Shown: positions 11,801 through 19,874, numbered from the stretch's first letter. The stretch: DNA of 64,000 nucleotides from Streptococcus mitis (GCF_009496155.1 NZ_WIJP01000006.1:62001-126000); one strand, 5' to 3'. Numbers and translations: made by a program. Notes: generated from the letters alone by a model not told the origin.

Positions 11801-12055
11801 GAAAGAAAGGAAATGGTGGAAATCATGATCCTTGAAAGTTTTCCCCTTATCAGGATCTTCTGTATAGGTCGCATCGCCAGTCCATAAGACATCTGTAGCT
11901 ATATGAGCAGTGTGCGTTTGCTCCTTGATACGTTGTGTGACATCACGTTCTGTATAACCAATCTTAATCCAGCCTTCATTACTGGTTACCGTAGGAGTTG
12001 TGTAGGCATAGATTTTAGGATGAATCTCTTTAGTGGTTTTAATTTCTACTGGCAT
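8801..12055 (-). CDS. GIY-YIG nuclease/SF2 helicase restriction subunit with degenerate methylase-like C-terminus
   Basis: 1084 aa. Residues 14-45 look like a GIY-YIG (T5orf172-type) nuclease core (YAY, then GWIKIGYT). An SF2 helicase/translocase follows: motif I KPRFGKT at 159-165, motif II DEAH at 273-276, motif III SGTPF at 300-304. A charged coiled coil spans about 720-860. The last 130 residues begin QIFTPKRVV and continue DLYMKSGLY (988-996), which resemble methylase motifs X and I but lack a catalytic NPPY. It is probably the ATP-dependent cleavage subunit working with the methylase encoded 1 kb upstream. The Abi_2 gene ends 22 bases before its start. Specificity and exact type are unknown. 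Confidence 0.8.
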   Translation of the reverse strand: MPVEIKTTKEIHPKIYAYTTPTVTSNEGWIKIGYTERDVTQRIKEQTHTAHIATDVLWTGDATYTEDPDKGKTFKDHDFHHFLSFHDVERRPKTEWFYFNGTPEKSKNLFDKFVQHDLSGYQPGKGQDYTLRQEQEEAIAKTLAYFKNYPGGKFLWNAKPRFGKTLSTYDLARRMEAVNVLIVTNRPAIANSWYDDFETFIAGQTTYKFVSESDSLKSRPTLSRKEFVGILDDDVRQLAFISLQDLKGSAYLGGEHNKLKWVTDLHWDLLVIDEAHEGVDTFKTDQAFNKIRRNFTLHLSGTPFKALAKGDFTEEQIYNWSYADEQSAKFTWSPEQEEENPYESLPQLNLFTYQMSQMIGEELEKGAQLDGKNIDYAFDLSEFFATDDKGKFIHEQDVRNWLDTLSSNEKYPFSTKELRNELKHTFWLLERVASAKALKALLEEHPIYENYEIVLAAGDGRMSEEDDKVKLKSLDLVRKAIAENDKTITLSVGQLTTGVTIPEWTGVLMLSNMKSPALYMQAAFRAQNPYSWSDNKGNHFRKEKAYVFDFAPERTLILFDEFANNLSLATAGGGGTSATREENIRELLNFFPVIAEDRAGKMVEIDAKAVLTIPRQIKAREVLKRGFMSNLLFDNISGIFQASQTVLDILNELPVEKEGKLQKPSDLLDFSDVTVDDEGNEVVDHEIVVNQQMRLFGEKVYGLSQSVIDLFTKDKDRTQKQLVNDLSKTVSSVIVEDLKGEYNLKTRETEQIKKQITVTFENEIRKNDIERKISEAHIREELQQQIKEAVDKEQKDKIQEDFDKRLEENNLIHREKLEQTLKKEVEKMPEKFIEQVEIKRVEQLKQSAQDEIRDHLRGFARTIPSFIMAYGNQSLTLDNFDTFVPEQVFFEVTGITIDQFRYLRDGGQDFAGHLFDRATFDEAIQEFLRKKEELADYFKDQKEDIFDYIPPQKTNQIFTPKRVVKRMVDDLEKENPRIFDDPFKTFIDLYMKSGLYIAELVKRLYNSEGLKDAFPNSEERLKHILENQVYGFAPSEIIYNISTNFIFGNLSQDISRKNFVLEDTIPAAKEGRIQELVDSYFENN

Positions 12056-12077
12056 AAGTTTTCCTTTTTTTAAAGAA

Positions 12078-13028
12078 CTAAGATAATTTTTCTAACTCTG
12101 TTAAATCGATTCCCATCGTGTTTAAAATGTCATCAAACACTACAGTTTTAAATTCATCAGCATACTGATTGAATAGATTCATTAAAGCTTTATATAATCT
12201 TTGAAAATCTTTCTTATCAAGTACAATTTTTAAAAATAGAATAACCACTATAAAACGTTTATTATCATATCTCCTTATCCCAAAATGGTTTGCTATTTGA
12301 GATATTCTGACATTTCTTAAATTAACATTATACAGTCGTTCATCATGTGCACAGATATTTCTAACTAGGTTAGCCACTTTCAAACATGCACTTAAATCTG
12401 CACTAGATAGTCTGAATGTATTGTCTTTATTTTGTGTTCTATATTTATCTGTATAAAATTTTGCAATGATATTCTTTGTACTATCCGTTAAAATATTGTA
12501 AAAATTAGCAATGTTTCCCATTGTAAGAAAATTAACTAAAACCCAAAGTGGTACTTCCCCATGTTCCTCAATGTAATGTTTAATAGCGCCAGTTCTATCT
12601 ACCTTATCATGAATCGTCTTGGTTAAGATAGAGATTTGTTGAAGAACTTTTTTAGGATCATTGTCTACAAAATTTGCAATATCTAAATAAGCATTCTTAC
12701 GAGGGTGTTTTTTAGAGAATTCATATGCAACTGTTGTCTTTATTGAATTTTCGAATATCAATAAATATTTCAATAATAATATCCTTAATTCTCTATCAAA
12801 TAAAAACAAGGCCTTTAGTTCGTTAAAGTGAGTTCCTTTTTGATAAATTTCAGGTTCAACAGGTCGATTATTGCTGTCCTTTACTAAAAATAAATCTTTA
12901 TAACCGTTTATAACATTGTAATAGTTTTCTTGTTCTAAAAATCTCTTTGGCTTCCCATTCGTTGGTACTACAACACCCCTATTTCTTAAGATTGTTAACT
13001 GTTGATTAAATGTTTTATGTTCCTTCAA
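12078..13028 (-). CDS. Abi_2 (AbiD/AbiF-type) HEPN abortive-infection protein
   Basis: 316 aa. It shows the family pattern YYNVINGYKDLF near the N-terminus and the HEPN-type R-x4-H motif in RNICAHDERLYN near residue 230, which is the predicted RNase centre. Members abort phage growth in lactococci. The start is TTG at 13028, supported by AGGAG seven bases upstream; no ATG lies nearby. A consensus promoter, a short structured RNA and an intrinsic terminator stand immediately upstream, so expression is probably RNA-gated. The restriction subunit follows after 22 bases. Homologous to the Abi_2 gene in the prophage at 59433. Confidence 0.85.
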   Translation of the reverse strand: MKEHKTFNQQLTILRNRGVVVPTNGKPKRFLEQENYYNVINGYKDLFLVKDSNNRPVEPEIYQKGTHFNELKALFLFDRELRILLLKYLLIFENSIKTTVAYEFSKKHPRKNAYLDIANFVDNDPKKVLQQISILTKTIHDKVDRTGAIKHYIEEHGEVPLWVLVNFLTMGNIANFYNILTDSTKNIIAKFYTDKYRTQNKDNTFRLSSADLSACLKVANLVRNICAHDERLYNVNLRNVRISQIANHFGIRRYDNKRFIVVILFLKIVLDKKDFQRLYKALMNLFNQYADEFKTVVFDDILNTMGIDLTELEKLS

Positions 13029-13043
13029 ACTTATCTCCTATAA

Positions 13044-13081
13044 AATAAAAAGGGTCAGGGCATCGTATGCTTCCTGACCTA
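13044..13081 (-). terminator. Intrinsic terminator directly upstream of abi ribosome binding site
   Basis: 7-bp GC-rich stem plus a 4-bp inner stem, followed on the minus strand by TTTTTATTTT. It lies between the leader promoter and the abi/restriction genes and would cut most transcripts short. Confidence 0.8.
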
Positions 13082-13091
13082 ATCCTATGTG
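13045..13091 (-). ncRNA. Candidate abiF-type leader RNA of chromosomal Abi_2 gene, ending in terminator
   Basis: About 46 nt predicted from the promoter start (about 13089-13091) to the T run at 13046-13053. It folds as GGTCAGG (13074-13080) pairing with CCTGACC (13054-13060), with an inner GCAT/ATGC stem and ACG loop. The T-rich tail makes it an intrinsic terminator. The abi Shine-Dalgarno begins about six bases later. I recall a published candidate RNA motif named abiF upstream of Abi_2 genes; membership was not tested. Confidence 0.6.
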
Positions 13092-13095
13092 TCTA

Positions 13096-13124
13096 TTATA
13101 GATCACTGAGCGCTATTTGTCAAA
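13096..13124 (-). promoter_or_regulatory. Consensus promoter of the abi leader RNA
   Basis: TTGACA (13119-13124), 17-bp spacer, TATAAT (13096-13101). Both hexamers match consensus perfectly. It starts 13 bases after the methylase stop codon. Confidence 0.85.
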
Positions 13125-13136
13125 TAAAATACTTCT

Positions 13137-15014
13137 CTAATCCATCTCCCTTACATGTGTCTCAATAAAGGCAATTTCCTCTGGAGAAAGACCATATTTT
13201 TGATAGAGCTGACGGTCAATATCAGCCACTGATTGTGTCCAATCAATGTCTGAATTGACCGTAAAGTCTTGGAGAGGGACATATTTCCATTTATCTTTAG
13301 TATTATCTTGGGTAATTTTTAAAATACCTAACATAGCTCGAGCAAATTTAGACTTTATGTATTTCAACATAGCTTTAGCTTCATTTTCAGTATCAAATGC
13401 ACCAAAAGAGATAAAAGTATCTGTGAAACCCACGAGTGGGGTACCCACGAGTGGGGTCGATAGGACTTCGCCAATCGCCCCACTGCCGTTAGCAGCAGGT
13501 ACTAGAACTTTATATTTCAAAAGATTTTCATGTGGAGCTATATATTTTTTGGGAATATATCGATAAACTCTTTCATTGTTTAATCTGCCTAAAATTTTAA
13601 AACAATCCTCTGTTTCTTCTTCAGAAAAAATATCAAGTCTTCCTAGAATTGGTTTTCTTAGTCTCTTATCTTTACCATTACTGCCTATTAAACTTTTATA
13701 ATTAGGATAGTCTTTATAGAGTTTTTCCAAATCAAATTTTGACTGTGTATAAATTATTTCCATTATTGATCTAAAGTCAAAATTATTCTCAACTTTTTTT
13801 AATATACTATTAGGTTCTTTAAAATGAGTAAATGTACCTATAGGTCCTTGCATTTTTTGAGCATCATAATAGGTAATTGCTACACCACCCTTTATATCAG
13901 TTCCAACAAAAACTTCTGAACTATTTTGTTTATAATAACACACCTTATAATTTTTGCTACTAAGAATTTTTTTATTCCATGATTTCGGTGTTTTTCCAGC
14001 ATTGAATAAAAATCTTGCTGGTGTAATTAAGATTGATTTATCTGAAATTTTACTCGCTTCATCAATAAACAAATGATATACTGGGTCATCACTTGTACTT
14101 GTTCCCTGTGCCTCCTCCTGATATGGCGGATTTCCTATCACGACATCAAATTTCATTTCACTTTCCTCACTTGATAGGCGCTCAAAACCTATCATTTTAT
14201 TCTTTTTCCAGTCTTTGATTTGGGTTTTAGATTCTTCTGCTTGTTCTACTTCCAGCTCATCTGAAAACAAGCTTAACTGTTGAGATTTCTCTTGTCTAGC
14301 TGAATAAGGACTGATTTTATTCAATCCATCCATTTGAAAGACATTGTAGGAGATAATAGTCGCAATTTCTTTCTTTTGCTCTAAGGTCGGTTGATTTCCA
14401 GTCTTTGCAAGATAGTAGTCCTCAAATGTTGCTAAAAGATTTTCACGCGCCAAAAGGAGAGAATCTCCTTGATACTCATAACCATAAGAAGCTCGATAAG
14501 CTTTTTTAACAAGTTCATAGAAGGTAGCTTCGTCCGAGACCTCACGACTAATGCGCTGCAATTTTCTATCAACAAAACCAACTCGCTCAGATAATGGAAT
14601 TTCCTCACCAGTCACTGTATCATAGCGAGTAACCATATAAGGTGCTTCACCACAGGTAATTTCTAGCCAGCGCAATTGTATATAATCTTCAAGATTCAGA
14701 GTTTCAAGTTCAGCTTCCACGTAACCATTTTGCTTTTCAACTAACCAAGTTGGTGTAAAAACTTCGGCTCTAATCTTAGTTCGGTCTTTTTGCTCATACT
14801 TAGACTTTTTTGATCGGGGCTGAATCAAGTTTGCATAGGTTCCCGTCACCTTACTTGGATTGATGCGATCACTTGGAGCAAATCCCTTTCCTAACAATTC
14901 ATAAGAATGCGTTGCCCAAACAATATTTTTCTTGGTCGTTCGATCTTTTAAAAGAATTTTTAATAAGTCATCCGATTCTTTAGATAAACTTTCTTCACTA
15001 ATATCTATTGTCAT
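13137..15014 (-). CDS. Eco57I-like adenine-specific DNA methyltransferase
   Basis: 625 aa. Methylase motifs are EVFTP (84-88, motif X-like), LEITCGEAPY (117-126, SAM-binding motif I) and IGNPPY (293-298, catalytic motif IV, N6-adenine type). The region after 300 is the probable target-recognition part and contains a 5-residue tandem repeat TPLVG TPLVG at 520-529. It is the modification partner of the helicase-nuclease subunit; the Abi_2 gene lies between them. The ATG at 15014 has AGAGAGG at good spacing; a TTG six bases earlier is less likely. Confidence 0.85.
   Translation of the reverse strand: MTIDISEESLSKESDDLLKILLKDRTTKKNIVWATHSYELLGKGFAPSDRINPSKVTGTYANLIQPRSKKSKYEQKDRTKIRAEVFTPTWLVEKQNGYVEAELETLNLEDYIQLRWLEITCGEAPYMVTRYDTVTGEEIPLSERVGFVDRKLQRISREVSDEATFYELVKKAYRASYGYEYQGDSLLLARENLLATFEDYYLAKTGNQPTLEQKKEIATIISYNVFQMDGLNKISPYSARQEKSQQLSLFSDELEVEQAEESKTQIKDWKKNKMIGFERLSSEESEMKFDVVIGNPPYQEEAQGTSTSDDPVYHLFIDEASKISDKSILITPARFLFNAGKTPKSWNKKILSSKNYKVCYYKQNSSEVFVGTDIKGGVAITYYDAQKMQGPIGTFTHFKEPNSILKKVENNFDFRSIMEIIYTQSKFDLEKLYKDYPNYKSLIGSNGKDKRLRKPILGRLDIFSEEETEDCFKILGRLNNERVYRYIPKKYIAPHENLLKYKVLVPAANGSGAIGEVLSTPLVGTPLVGFTDTFISFGAFDTENEAKAMLKYIKSKFARAMLGILKITQDNTKDKWKYVPLQDFTVNSDIDWTQSVADIDRQLYQKYGLSPEEIAFIETHVREMD
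13428..13457 (-). repeat. 15-bp tandem repeat inside methylase gene
   Basis: Two exact head-to-tail copies of ACCCACGAGTGGGGT (13428-13442, 13443-13457). Each contains the inverted repeat CCCAC-GA-GTGGG. In frame it encodes TPLVG twice. Confidence 0.95.
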
Positions 15015-15042
15015 AAGCAACCTCTCTTATATTGTAAGCCCT

Positions 15043-15051
15043 ATTATATCA
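15043..15051 (-). promoter_or_regulatory. Methylase promoter, extended -10
   Basis: TGA-TATAAT with TATAAT at 15043-15048. The start site near 15036 gives a 22-base leader with AGAGAGG. The -35 is poor and would lie at the edge of the BOX element, so the repeat may influence this promoter. Confidence 0.6.
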
Positions 15052-15058
15052 TATTTTA

Positions 15059-15163
15059 ATACTCTTCGAAAATCTCTTCAAACCACGTCAGCGTCGCCTT
15101 ACCGTACTCAAGTACAGCCTGCGGCTAGCTTCCTAGTTTGCTCTTTGATTTTCATTGAGTATA
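15059..15163. repeat. BOX element, boxA-boxC form without full boxB
   Basis: The left end is the boxA sequence, including ACGTCAGCGTCGCCTTACC which corresponds to the BOX-PCR primer site. The right end is boxC, ending in TTTTCATTGAGTATA. Only a short stretch (CTCAAGTACAGC) separates them. It lies between the methylase promoter and the relE end. Confidence 0.9.
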
Positions 15164-15194
15164 AAGAATGAAAATTTACTTGGAAAAAAGTAAT

Positions 15195-15458
15195 TCAATA
15201 AATATCTCTCCGATGACCAACTTCTAAAGTAGCAATGACTAATTCATCATCTACAATTTGTACGATAACTCGATAATTACCAATTCTATAGCGCCATTGA
15301 CCAACGCGATTACCAACCAAAGCCTTTCCGTGTCGTCTTGGGTCTTCCAAAACATTGGTTTGTAAATAGTTTGTAATTAGCTTCTGCGTATAACGGTCCA
15401 ATTTTTTCAATTGCTTGATGAATCGTCTTGTCGGAACTAATTTATACAAATTATTCAT
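15195..15458 (-). CDS. relE: RelE-family mRNA interferase toxin
   Basis: 87 aa, beta-strand-rich RelE/ParE fold with conserved basic residues in VGQWRYRIGNYRVIV and a C-terminal HRRDIY. Toxins of this family cleave mRNA on the ribosome. It overlaps the antitoxin gene by eight bases, the usual arrangement for coupled translation. Sequence and position beside vicX fit the pneumococcal relBE2 pair. No own promoter is seen. Confidence 0.92.
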   Translation of the reverse strand: MNNLYKLVPTRRFIKQLKKLDRYTQKLITNYLQTNVLEDPRRHGKALVGNRVGQWRYRIGNYRVIVQIVDDELVIATLEVGHRRDIY

Positions 15459-15693
15459 CCTCCAAGCCTAAATCATGCATCATTTCTTCCCAAGTAATGG
15501 GTTCAACTCCTTTTTCCAAGTCGTCTAAATACTCTTGATAGGCTAAATCTGCCACACGAGCGTCGTATTCGTCTTCTAAAGCTTCAAGAGTTTTAGTGCG
15601 GATAAGTTCCGACAGAGAAACTCCTTCAAACTTAGCCATTGCTTTCATAAATGTTTTATCAGCTTCAGAAACTTTTAATGTAATAGTAGCCAT
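15451..15693 (-). CDS. relB: RelB-family antitoxin
   Basis: 80 aa from ATG 15693. The N-terminal ATITLKVSEADKTFMKAMA is a ribbon-helix-helix DNA-binding segment; the acidic C-terminus wraps the toxin. The start is chosen from GGGAG at proper spacing; upstream codons in frame would lie across the promoter. It likely represses its own promoter with RelE as corepressor through the inverted repeat at 15717-15734. Confidence 0.9.
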   Translation of the reverse strand: MATITLKVSEADKTFMKAMAKFEGVSLSELIRTKTLEALEDEYDARVADLAYQEYLDDLEKGVEPITWEEMMHDLGLEDE

Positions 15694-15716
15694 CTTTTGT
15701 GCTCCCTTTTTTAACG

Positions 15717-15753
15717 GTAACACCATTGTATTACTTTTTAGGTCTTCAGTCAA
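15717..15753 (-). promoter_or_regulatory. relBE promoter with operator over the -10
   Basis: TTGACT (15748-15753), 17-bp spacer, TACAAT (15725-15730). An 18-bp imperfect palindrome, GTAACACCATTGTATTAC (15717-15734, 14 of 18 symmetric), covers the -10, as expected for RelB autoregulation. Confidence 0.75.
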
Positions 15754-15756
15754 TAT

Positions 15757-15786
15757 AAAAAGAACACCTTCTCAGCGTTCTTTCTA
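15757..15786 (-). terminator. Terminator of the vic operon
   Basis: AAAGAAC / GTTCTTT stem (15777-15783, 15759-15765) with an 11-base loop and TTTTT on the minus strand; it begins at the vicX stop codon. It separates the vic operon from relBE. Confidence 0.75.
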
Positions 15787-16593
15787 TATCTCTGTCAATG
15801 GTGTTGCGGTATCTGGTGAGGTATCATAAACCTTAAAGTCTACTCCAACTCCCAGATCAGCTTGTGCTAGTTGGTTGACCATGGTCATGTGAGCCAGTTC
15901 CTTGATATTGTTCTCCTTAGATAAATGCCCAAGGTAGATTTTCTTAGTGCGGTTTCCCAAGGTACGAATCATAGCTTCAGCGCCATCCTCGTTAGAAAGG
16001 TGACCCAGATCCGATAGGATTCGTTGTTTGAGTCGCCAAGCGTAAGAGCCAGCTCGCAAAATCTCAACATCATGATTGGACTCGATAAGATAGCCATCTG
16101 CATTTTCGACAATCCCTGCCATACGGTCACTAACATAACCTGTATCTGTCAAAAGGACAAAACTCTTGTCATCCTTCATAAAGCGATAGAACTGAGGTGC
16201 AACTGCATCGTGGCTCACACCAAAACTCTCGATGTCAATATCTCCAAAGGTTTTGGTTTTGCCCATTTCAAAGATATGCTTTTGTGAAGAATCTACCTTG
16301 CCAAGATACTTGCTATTTTCCATAGCTTGCCAAGTTTTTTCATTGGCATACAAATCCATACCATACTTGCGAGCCAAAACACCCACACCGTGGATATGGT
16401 CTGAATGCTCATGCGTAATCAAGATGGCATCCAGTTCTTCTGGTTTGCGATTGATTTCAGCAAGTAGGCTAGTGATTTTCTTACCAGACAAACCTGCATC
16501 CACTAAAAGCTTCTTTTTTGGGGTTTCCAAATAAAAGGAATTTCCACTGGAACCCGACGCTAAAATACTGTATTTAAAGCCTGTTTCACTCAT
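15784..16593 (-). CDS. vicX: VicX metallo-beta-lactamase-fold protein (YycJ)
   Basis: 269 aa. Metallo-hydrolase motif THEHSDHIHG near residue 60, a further metal His at SHDAVAPQF and a C-terminal GHLSKEN. Cytoplasmic. Third gene of the vicRKX operon, starting one base after vicK ends. YycJ-type proteins are linked to WalRK-regulated wall homeostasis and to DNA repair; the substrate is not settled. Confidence 0.93.
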   Translation of the reverse strand: MSETGFKYSILASGSSGNSFYLETPKKKLLVDAGLSGKKITSLLAEINRKPEELDAILITHEHSDHIHGVGVLARKYGMDLYANEKTWQAMENSKYLGKVDSSQKHIFEMGKTKTFGDIDIESFGVSHDAVAPQFYRFMKDDKSFVLLTDTGYVSDRMAGIVENADGYLIESNHDVEILRAGSYAWRLKQRILSDLGHLSNEDGAEAMIRTLGNRTKKIYLGHLSKENNIKELAHMTMVNQLAQADLGVGVDFKVYDTSPDTATPLTEI

Positions 16594-16594
16594 T

Positions 16595-17944
16595 CTAGTC
16601 TTCTACTTCGTCCTCCCATACTTCTTCTTTCACTGCATCCTTATCATAAGGGAGCACAATGGTAAAGGTCGATCCCTTATCGTATTCACTCTTAGCCCAA
16701 ATAAAGCCCTTATGTTGTTTGATAATTTCTTTAGCAATAGCTAATCCCAGACCAGTACCACCTTGAGCACGACTTCTAGCACGATCCACACGATAAAAAC
16801 GGTCAAAGATACGTGGTAAATCCTGCTTTGGAATACCCAAACCTTGGTCTGAGATGGATAAAATCATCTGATCATCAGTTGTCTTCATGGTCACTGTGAT
16901 TTTCCCACCGTCTGGAGAATATTTGATGGCATTGTTGAGAATGTTATCAATCACCTGTGTCATCTTGTCTGTATCAATTTCAATCCAGACTGAGGTAATT
17001 GGATAATCTCTCACCAGTTCATATTTCTTCTCTTCATCCTGCCCTCTTATCTGATCAAAACGGTTGAGAATAAAGGTTATAAAGGCAGTAAAATTAATCA
17101 ATTCCACATCCAGATGACTGGTTGCATTATCAATTCGAGAAAGATGAAGAAGGTCTGTTACCATCCGCATCATACGGTTGGTTTCGTCTAGAGACACCTT
17201 GATAAAGTCTGGTGCTACAGGTTCTGACAAGGCCCCCTCATCCAAGGCTTCAAGATAGGATTTTACACTAGTCAGAGGTGTCCTTAACTCATGACTAACA
17301 TTAGAAACAAAGAGTCTCCGTTCGCGCTCTTCCTTCTCCTGCTCCGTCGTATCATGCAAAACAGCAACCAGACCAGAAATAAAGCCAGACTCACGACGCA
17401 CCAAGGCGAAGCGTACACGAAGGCTCAGATACTCACCATTGGCATCCTGAGAATCAATCATTAGCTCAGGAACTTGGGTAATCAAATCACGAAGTTCATA
17501 GTCATCTTCAATCTTAAGCAATTCTAAAATACTTTTATTAAGAACATCTTCTTTCTGAACGCCTAATTGTTTCTTAGCCATGTCATTAATCATGGTAATC
17601 TTACCGCGACGATTAGTCGCAAGGACGCCATCTGTCATGTAAGAGAGGATACTATGTAAACGTTTGCTCTCTTGTTCCAGATTTTCTTGGGTTAAACGAA
17701 TTACTTCTGATAAATCATTGAGATTATTGGTAATGTTAGTAATTTCAGAGCTTCCCTGCATATCCAAAACCTGAGAATAATCTCCTGCAATCAGGTCTTT
17801 TACCTTTTGATTGATTTGCTTCAACCGAATATTATCCCGACGATTTTCTAGCAAAAGTAAGGTCACGACTAAAATAAAGCCAAGTAGAATGAGGATAAAG
17901 ATAAAATCACTGGTTAAAACTGTGTCTTTTATTAGTTTAATCAT
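16595..17944 (-). CDS. vicK: VicK (WalK) sensor histidine kinase
   Basis: 449 aa with one membrane segment (about 12-33), the streptococcal form that lacks the large extracellular loop of Bacillus WalK. HAMP, PAS (about 95-200), HisKA with phospho-acceptor in VSHELRTPL, then HATPase with N box [11 protein letters not shown]1 DQGLGIP and G2 GGTGLGLAI. Its partner is VicR, with which it overlaps by eight bases. The pair controls peptidoglycan hydrolase genes. Confidence 0.96.
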   Translation of the reverse strand: MIKLIKDTVLTSDFIFILILLGFILVVTLLLLENRRDNIRLKQINQKVKDLIAGDYSQVLDMQGSSEITNITNNLNDLSEVIRLTQENLEQESKRLHSILSYMTDGVLATNRRGKITMINDMAKKQLGVQKEDVLNKSILELLKIEDDYELRDLITQVPELMIDSQDANGEYLSLRVRFALVRRESGFISGLVAVLHDTTEQEKEERERRLFVSNVSHELRTPLTSVKSYLEALDEGALSEPVAPDFIKVSLDETNRMMRMVTDLLHLSRIDNATSHLDVELINFTAFITFILNRFDQIRGQDEEKKYELVRDYPITSVWIEIDTDKMTQVIDNILNNAIKYSPDGGKITVTMKTTDDQMILSISDQGLGIPKQDLPRIFDRFYRVDRARSRAQGGTGLGLAIAKEIIKQHKGFIWAKSEYDKGSTFTIVLPYDKDAVKEEVWEDEVED

Positions 17945-18644
17945 TATTTCTCATATAATAACCAACGCCGCGACGTGTTAGGATATACTCAGGACGACTT
18001 GGTGTGTCTTCAATCTTCTCGCGCAAACGTCTGATAGTTACGTCAACAGTCCGAACATCTCCGAAATAATCATACCCCCAGACCGTTTCAAGCAAGTGTT
18101 CACGCGTAATCACTTGACCGATATGAGAAGCCAAATGGTACAAGAGTTCAAATTCACGGTGAGTTAAGTCTAGTTCTTCACCGTATTTCTTAGCAACATA
18201 GGCATCTGGCACAATCTCCAAGTCCCCAATTTGCAAGGGTTGGGTTTTCTTTTCATCTGACTCTTGATTATCTACAGAAGTCAAATCTGTACGACGAAGA
18301 AGAGCTTTGACACGCGCCTGCAACTCACGATTTGAGAAGGGTTTTGTCACATAGTCATCCGCCCCAAGCTCTAAACCGATAACCTTATCAAATTCGCTAT
18401 CCTTAGCAGAAAGCATGATAATAGGCACACTACTAGTCTTGCGAATAGTCTTCGCAACTTCTAAACCATCAATTTCTGGAAGCATCAAATCCAGAATAAT
18501 AATATCTGGTTGCTCTGCTTCATATTGCTCTAACGCTTCACGACCATTAAAAGCAGTTACAACCTCGTAACCTTCCTTGGTCATATTAAACTTGATAATA
18601 TCCGAGATTGGTTTTTCATCATCTACAATTAATATTTTTTTCAT
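17937..18644 (-). CDS. vicR: VicR (WalR) OmpR-family response regulator
   Basis: 235 aa. Receiver domain with the DD pair, phospho-Asp in [13 protein letters not shown] and conserved Lys in DYVTKPF; C-terminal winged helix ending [11 protein letters not shown]. Essential regulator in pneumococcus. The ATG at 18644 has AAGGTGA at six bases; 17 upstream in-frame codons fall across the promoter and were discarded. Confidence 0.96.
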   Translation of the reverse strand: MKKILIVDDEKPISDIIKFNMTKEGYEVVTAFNGREALEQYEAEQPDIIILDLMLPEIDGLEVAKTIRKTSSVPIIMLSAKDSEFDKVIGLELGADDYVTKPFSNRELQARVKALLRRTDLTSVDNQESDEKKTQPLQIGDLEIVPDAYVAKKYGEELDLTHREFELLYHLASHIGQVITREHLLETVWGYDYFGDVRTVDVTIRRLREKIEDTPSRPEYILTRRGVGYYMRNND

Positions 18645-18665
18645 TTGTTCACCTTTTTCTCTACT

Positions 18666-18695
18666 ATTATACCAAAAAATAACAAGAAGACACAA
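18666..18695 (-). promoter_or_regulatory. vicRKX promoter
   Basis: Extended -10 TGG-TATAAT (TATAAT at 18666-18671) with a partial -35 TTGTGT (18690-18695) at 18 bp. It starts directly after the mutY stop, so vic transcription begins in a 55-base gap. Confidence 0.65.
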
Positions 18696-18698
18696 TAG

Positions 18699-19874
18699 CT
18701 AGTCTTTTCTACTGTCTAAGTTGGCTTTTGCATAAGCCTGCCAGATTTTTTGTTGGGGTTTGGCAAGTGGAACATCCTTGAACTCTTCTGGTGAAAGCCA
18801 GCGAACTTCCCTATCTGAAAAATTATGGAAGTCAGTCACCTGACCTGCTACAATTTGAACATGCCACTTACGATGGCTAAAGACATGCTTGACAGTCTCA
18901 AAATGCAGATTAAGCCAATCAACATCTAAATCATAGTCCTGCTGGAAACTCTCTTCTGGACTTGGGCCAAAGTTCACACTTTCTTCTGAAACTTGATGAA
19001 AGAGGTCAAACTGCTCTTCTTGCGAAAAGTCATCTACTTCTATCAAGGGAAAATGCCAAAATCCTGCTAACAACTTTTCGCTTTCATTTTTTTCAAGAAG
19101 AAATTTTTCCTGACTATTTTTTACCACCAAGGCTTTAAAATAAATAGGGACAGGCTTTTTCTTGGGAGCCTTGATTGGATAACGGTCCATAGTTCCATTC
19201 TGATATGCTGCACTAAAGTCCTTCACTGGACTCTCTTTTGGTCTAGGATTTACAGGAGCCTCAATGTCTGAACCCAAGTCCATCAAGGCTTGATTAAAGT
19301 CACCTGGCCGCTCTCGGTCAATCAAGATTTCCATCATCGCCTGAAAAATTTTACGATTACTTGGAATACCAATATCATGGTTGACTTCAAACAGACGTGC
19401 CAAAACACGCATTACATTACCATCTACAGATGGCTCAGGCAAGTTAAAAGCAATACTGGAAATAGCTCCTGCTGTGTAAGGTCCAATCCCTTTCAAACTG
19501 GAAATTCCTTCATAGGTGTTCGGAAATTGTCCACCAAAGTCAGTCATAATCTGTTGAGCAGCAGCCTGCATATTGCGAACTCGAGAATAATAACCCAAAC
19601 CTTCCCAAGCCTTCAACAAACGTTCTTCAGGCGCATTCGCCAAACATTCTACTGTTGGAAACCAGTCCAAGAATCTTTCGTAGTAAGGGATAACCGTATC
19701 CACCCTGGTCTGCTGGAGCATGATTTCAGATACCCAGATGTGATAAGGATTTTTACTTCTTCGCCAGGGTAAATCTCTTTTGTTTTCATCATACCAAGTG
19801 AGAAGTTTCTCACGGAAAGAAACAATCTTCTCATTCGGCCACATGACGATACCGTATTCTTTCAAATCTAACAT
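18699..19874 (-). CDS. mutY: A/G-specific adenine DNA glycosylase MutY
   Basis: 391 aa. HhH-GPD glycosylase domain with LPWRRSKNPYHIWVSEIMLQ, helix-hairpin-helix LKGIGPYTAGAI and catalytic Asp in VDGNVMRVLARL. The C-terminal Nudix-like domain recognises 8-oxoG. The usual [4Fe-4S] cysteine cluster expected after the glycosylase domain is absent: that region reads GSDIEAPVNPRPKESPV with no cysteines, as in other clusterless MutY enzymes. The start at 19874 has the -10 only six bases upstream, suggesting leaderless mRNA. Confidence 0.94.
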   Translation of the reverse strand: MLDLKEYGIVMWPNEKIVSFREKLLTWYDENKRDLPWRRSKNPYHIWVSEIMLQQTRVDTVIPYYERFLDWFPTVECLANAPEERLLKAWEGLGYYSRVRNMQAAAQQIMTDFGGQFPNTYEGISSLKGIGPYTAGAISSIAFNLPEPSVDGNVMRVLARLFEVNHDIGIPSNRKIFQAMMEILIDRERPGDFNQALMDLGSDIEAPVNPRPKESPVKDFSAAYQNGTMDRYPIKAPKKKPVPIYFKALVVKNSQEKFLLEKNESEKLLAGFWHFPLIEVDDFSQEEQFDLFHQVSEESVNFGPSPEESFQQDYDLDVDWLNLHFETVKHVFSHRKWHVQIVAGQVTDFHNFSDREVRWLSPEEFKDVPLAKPQQKIWQAYAKANLDSRKD

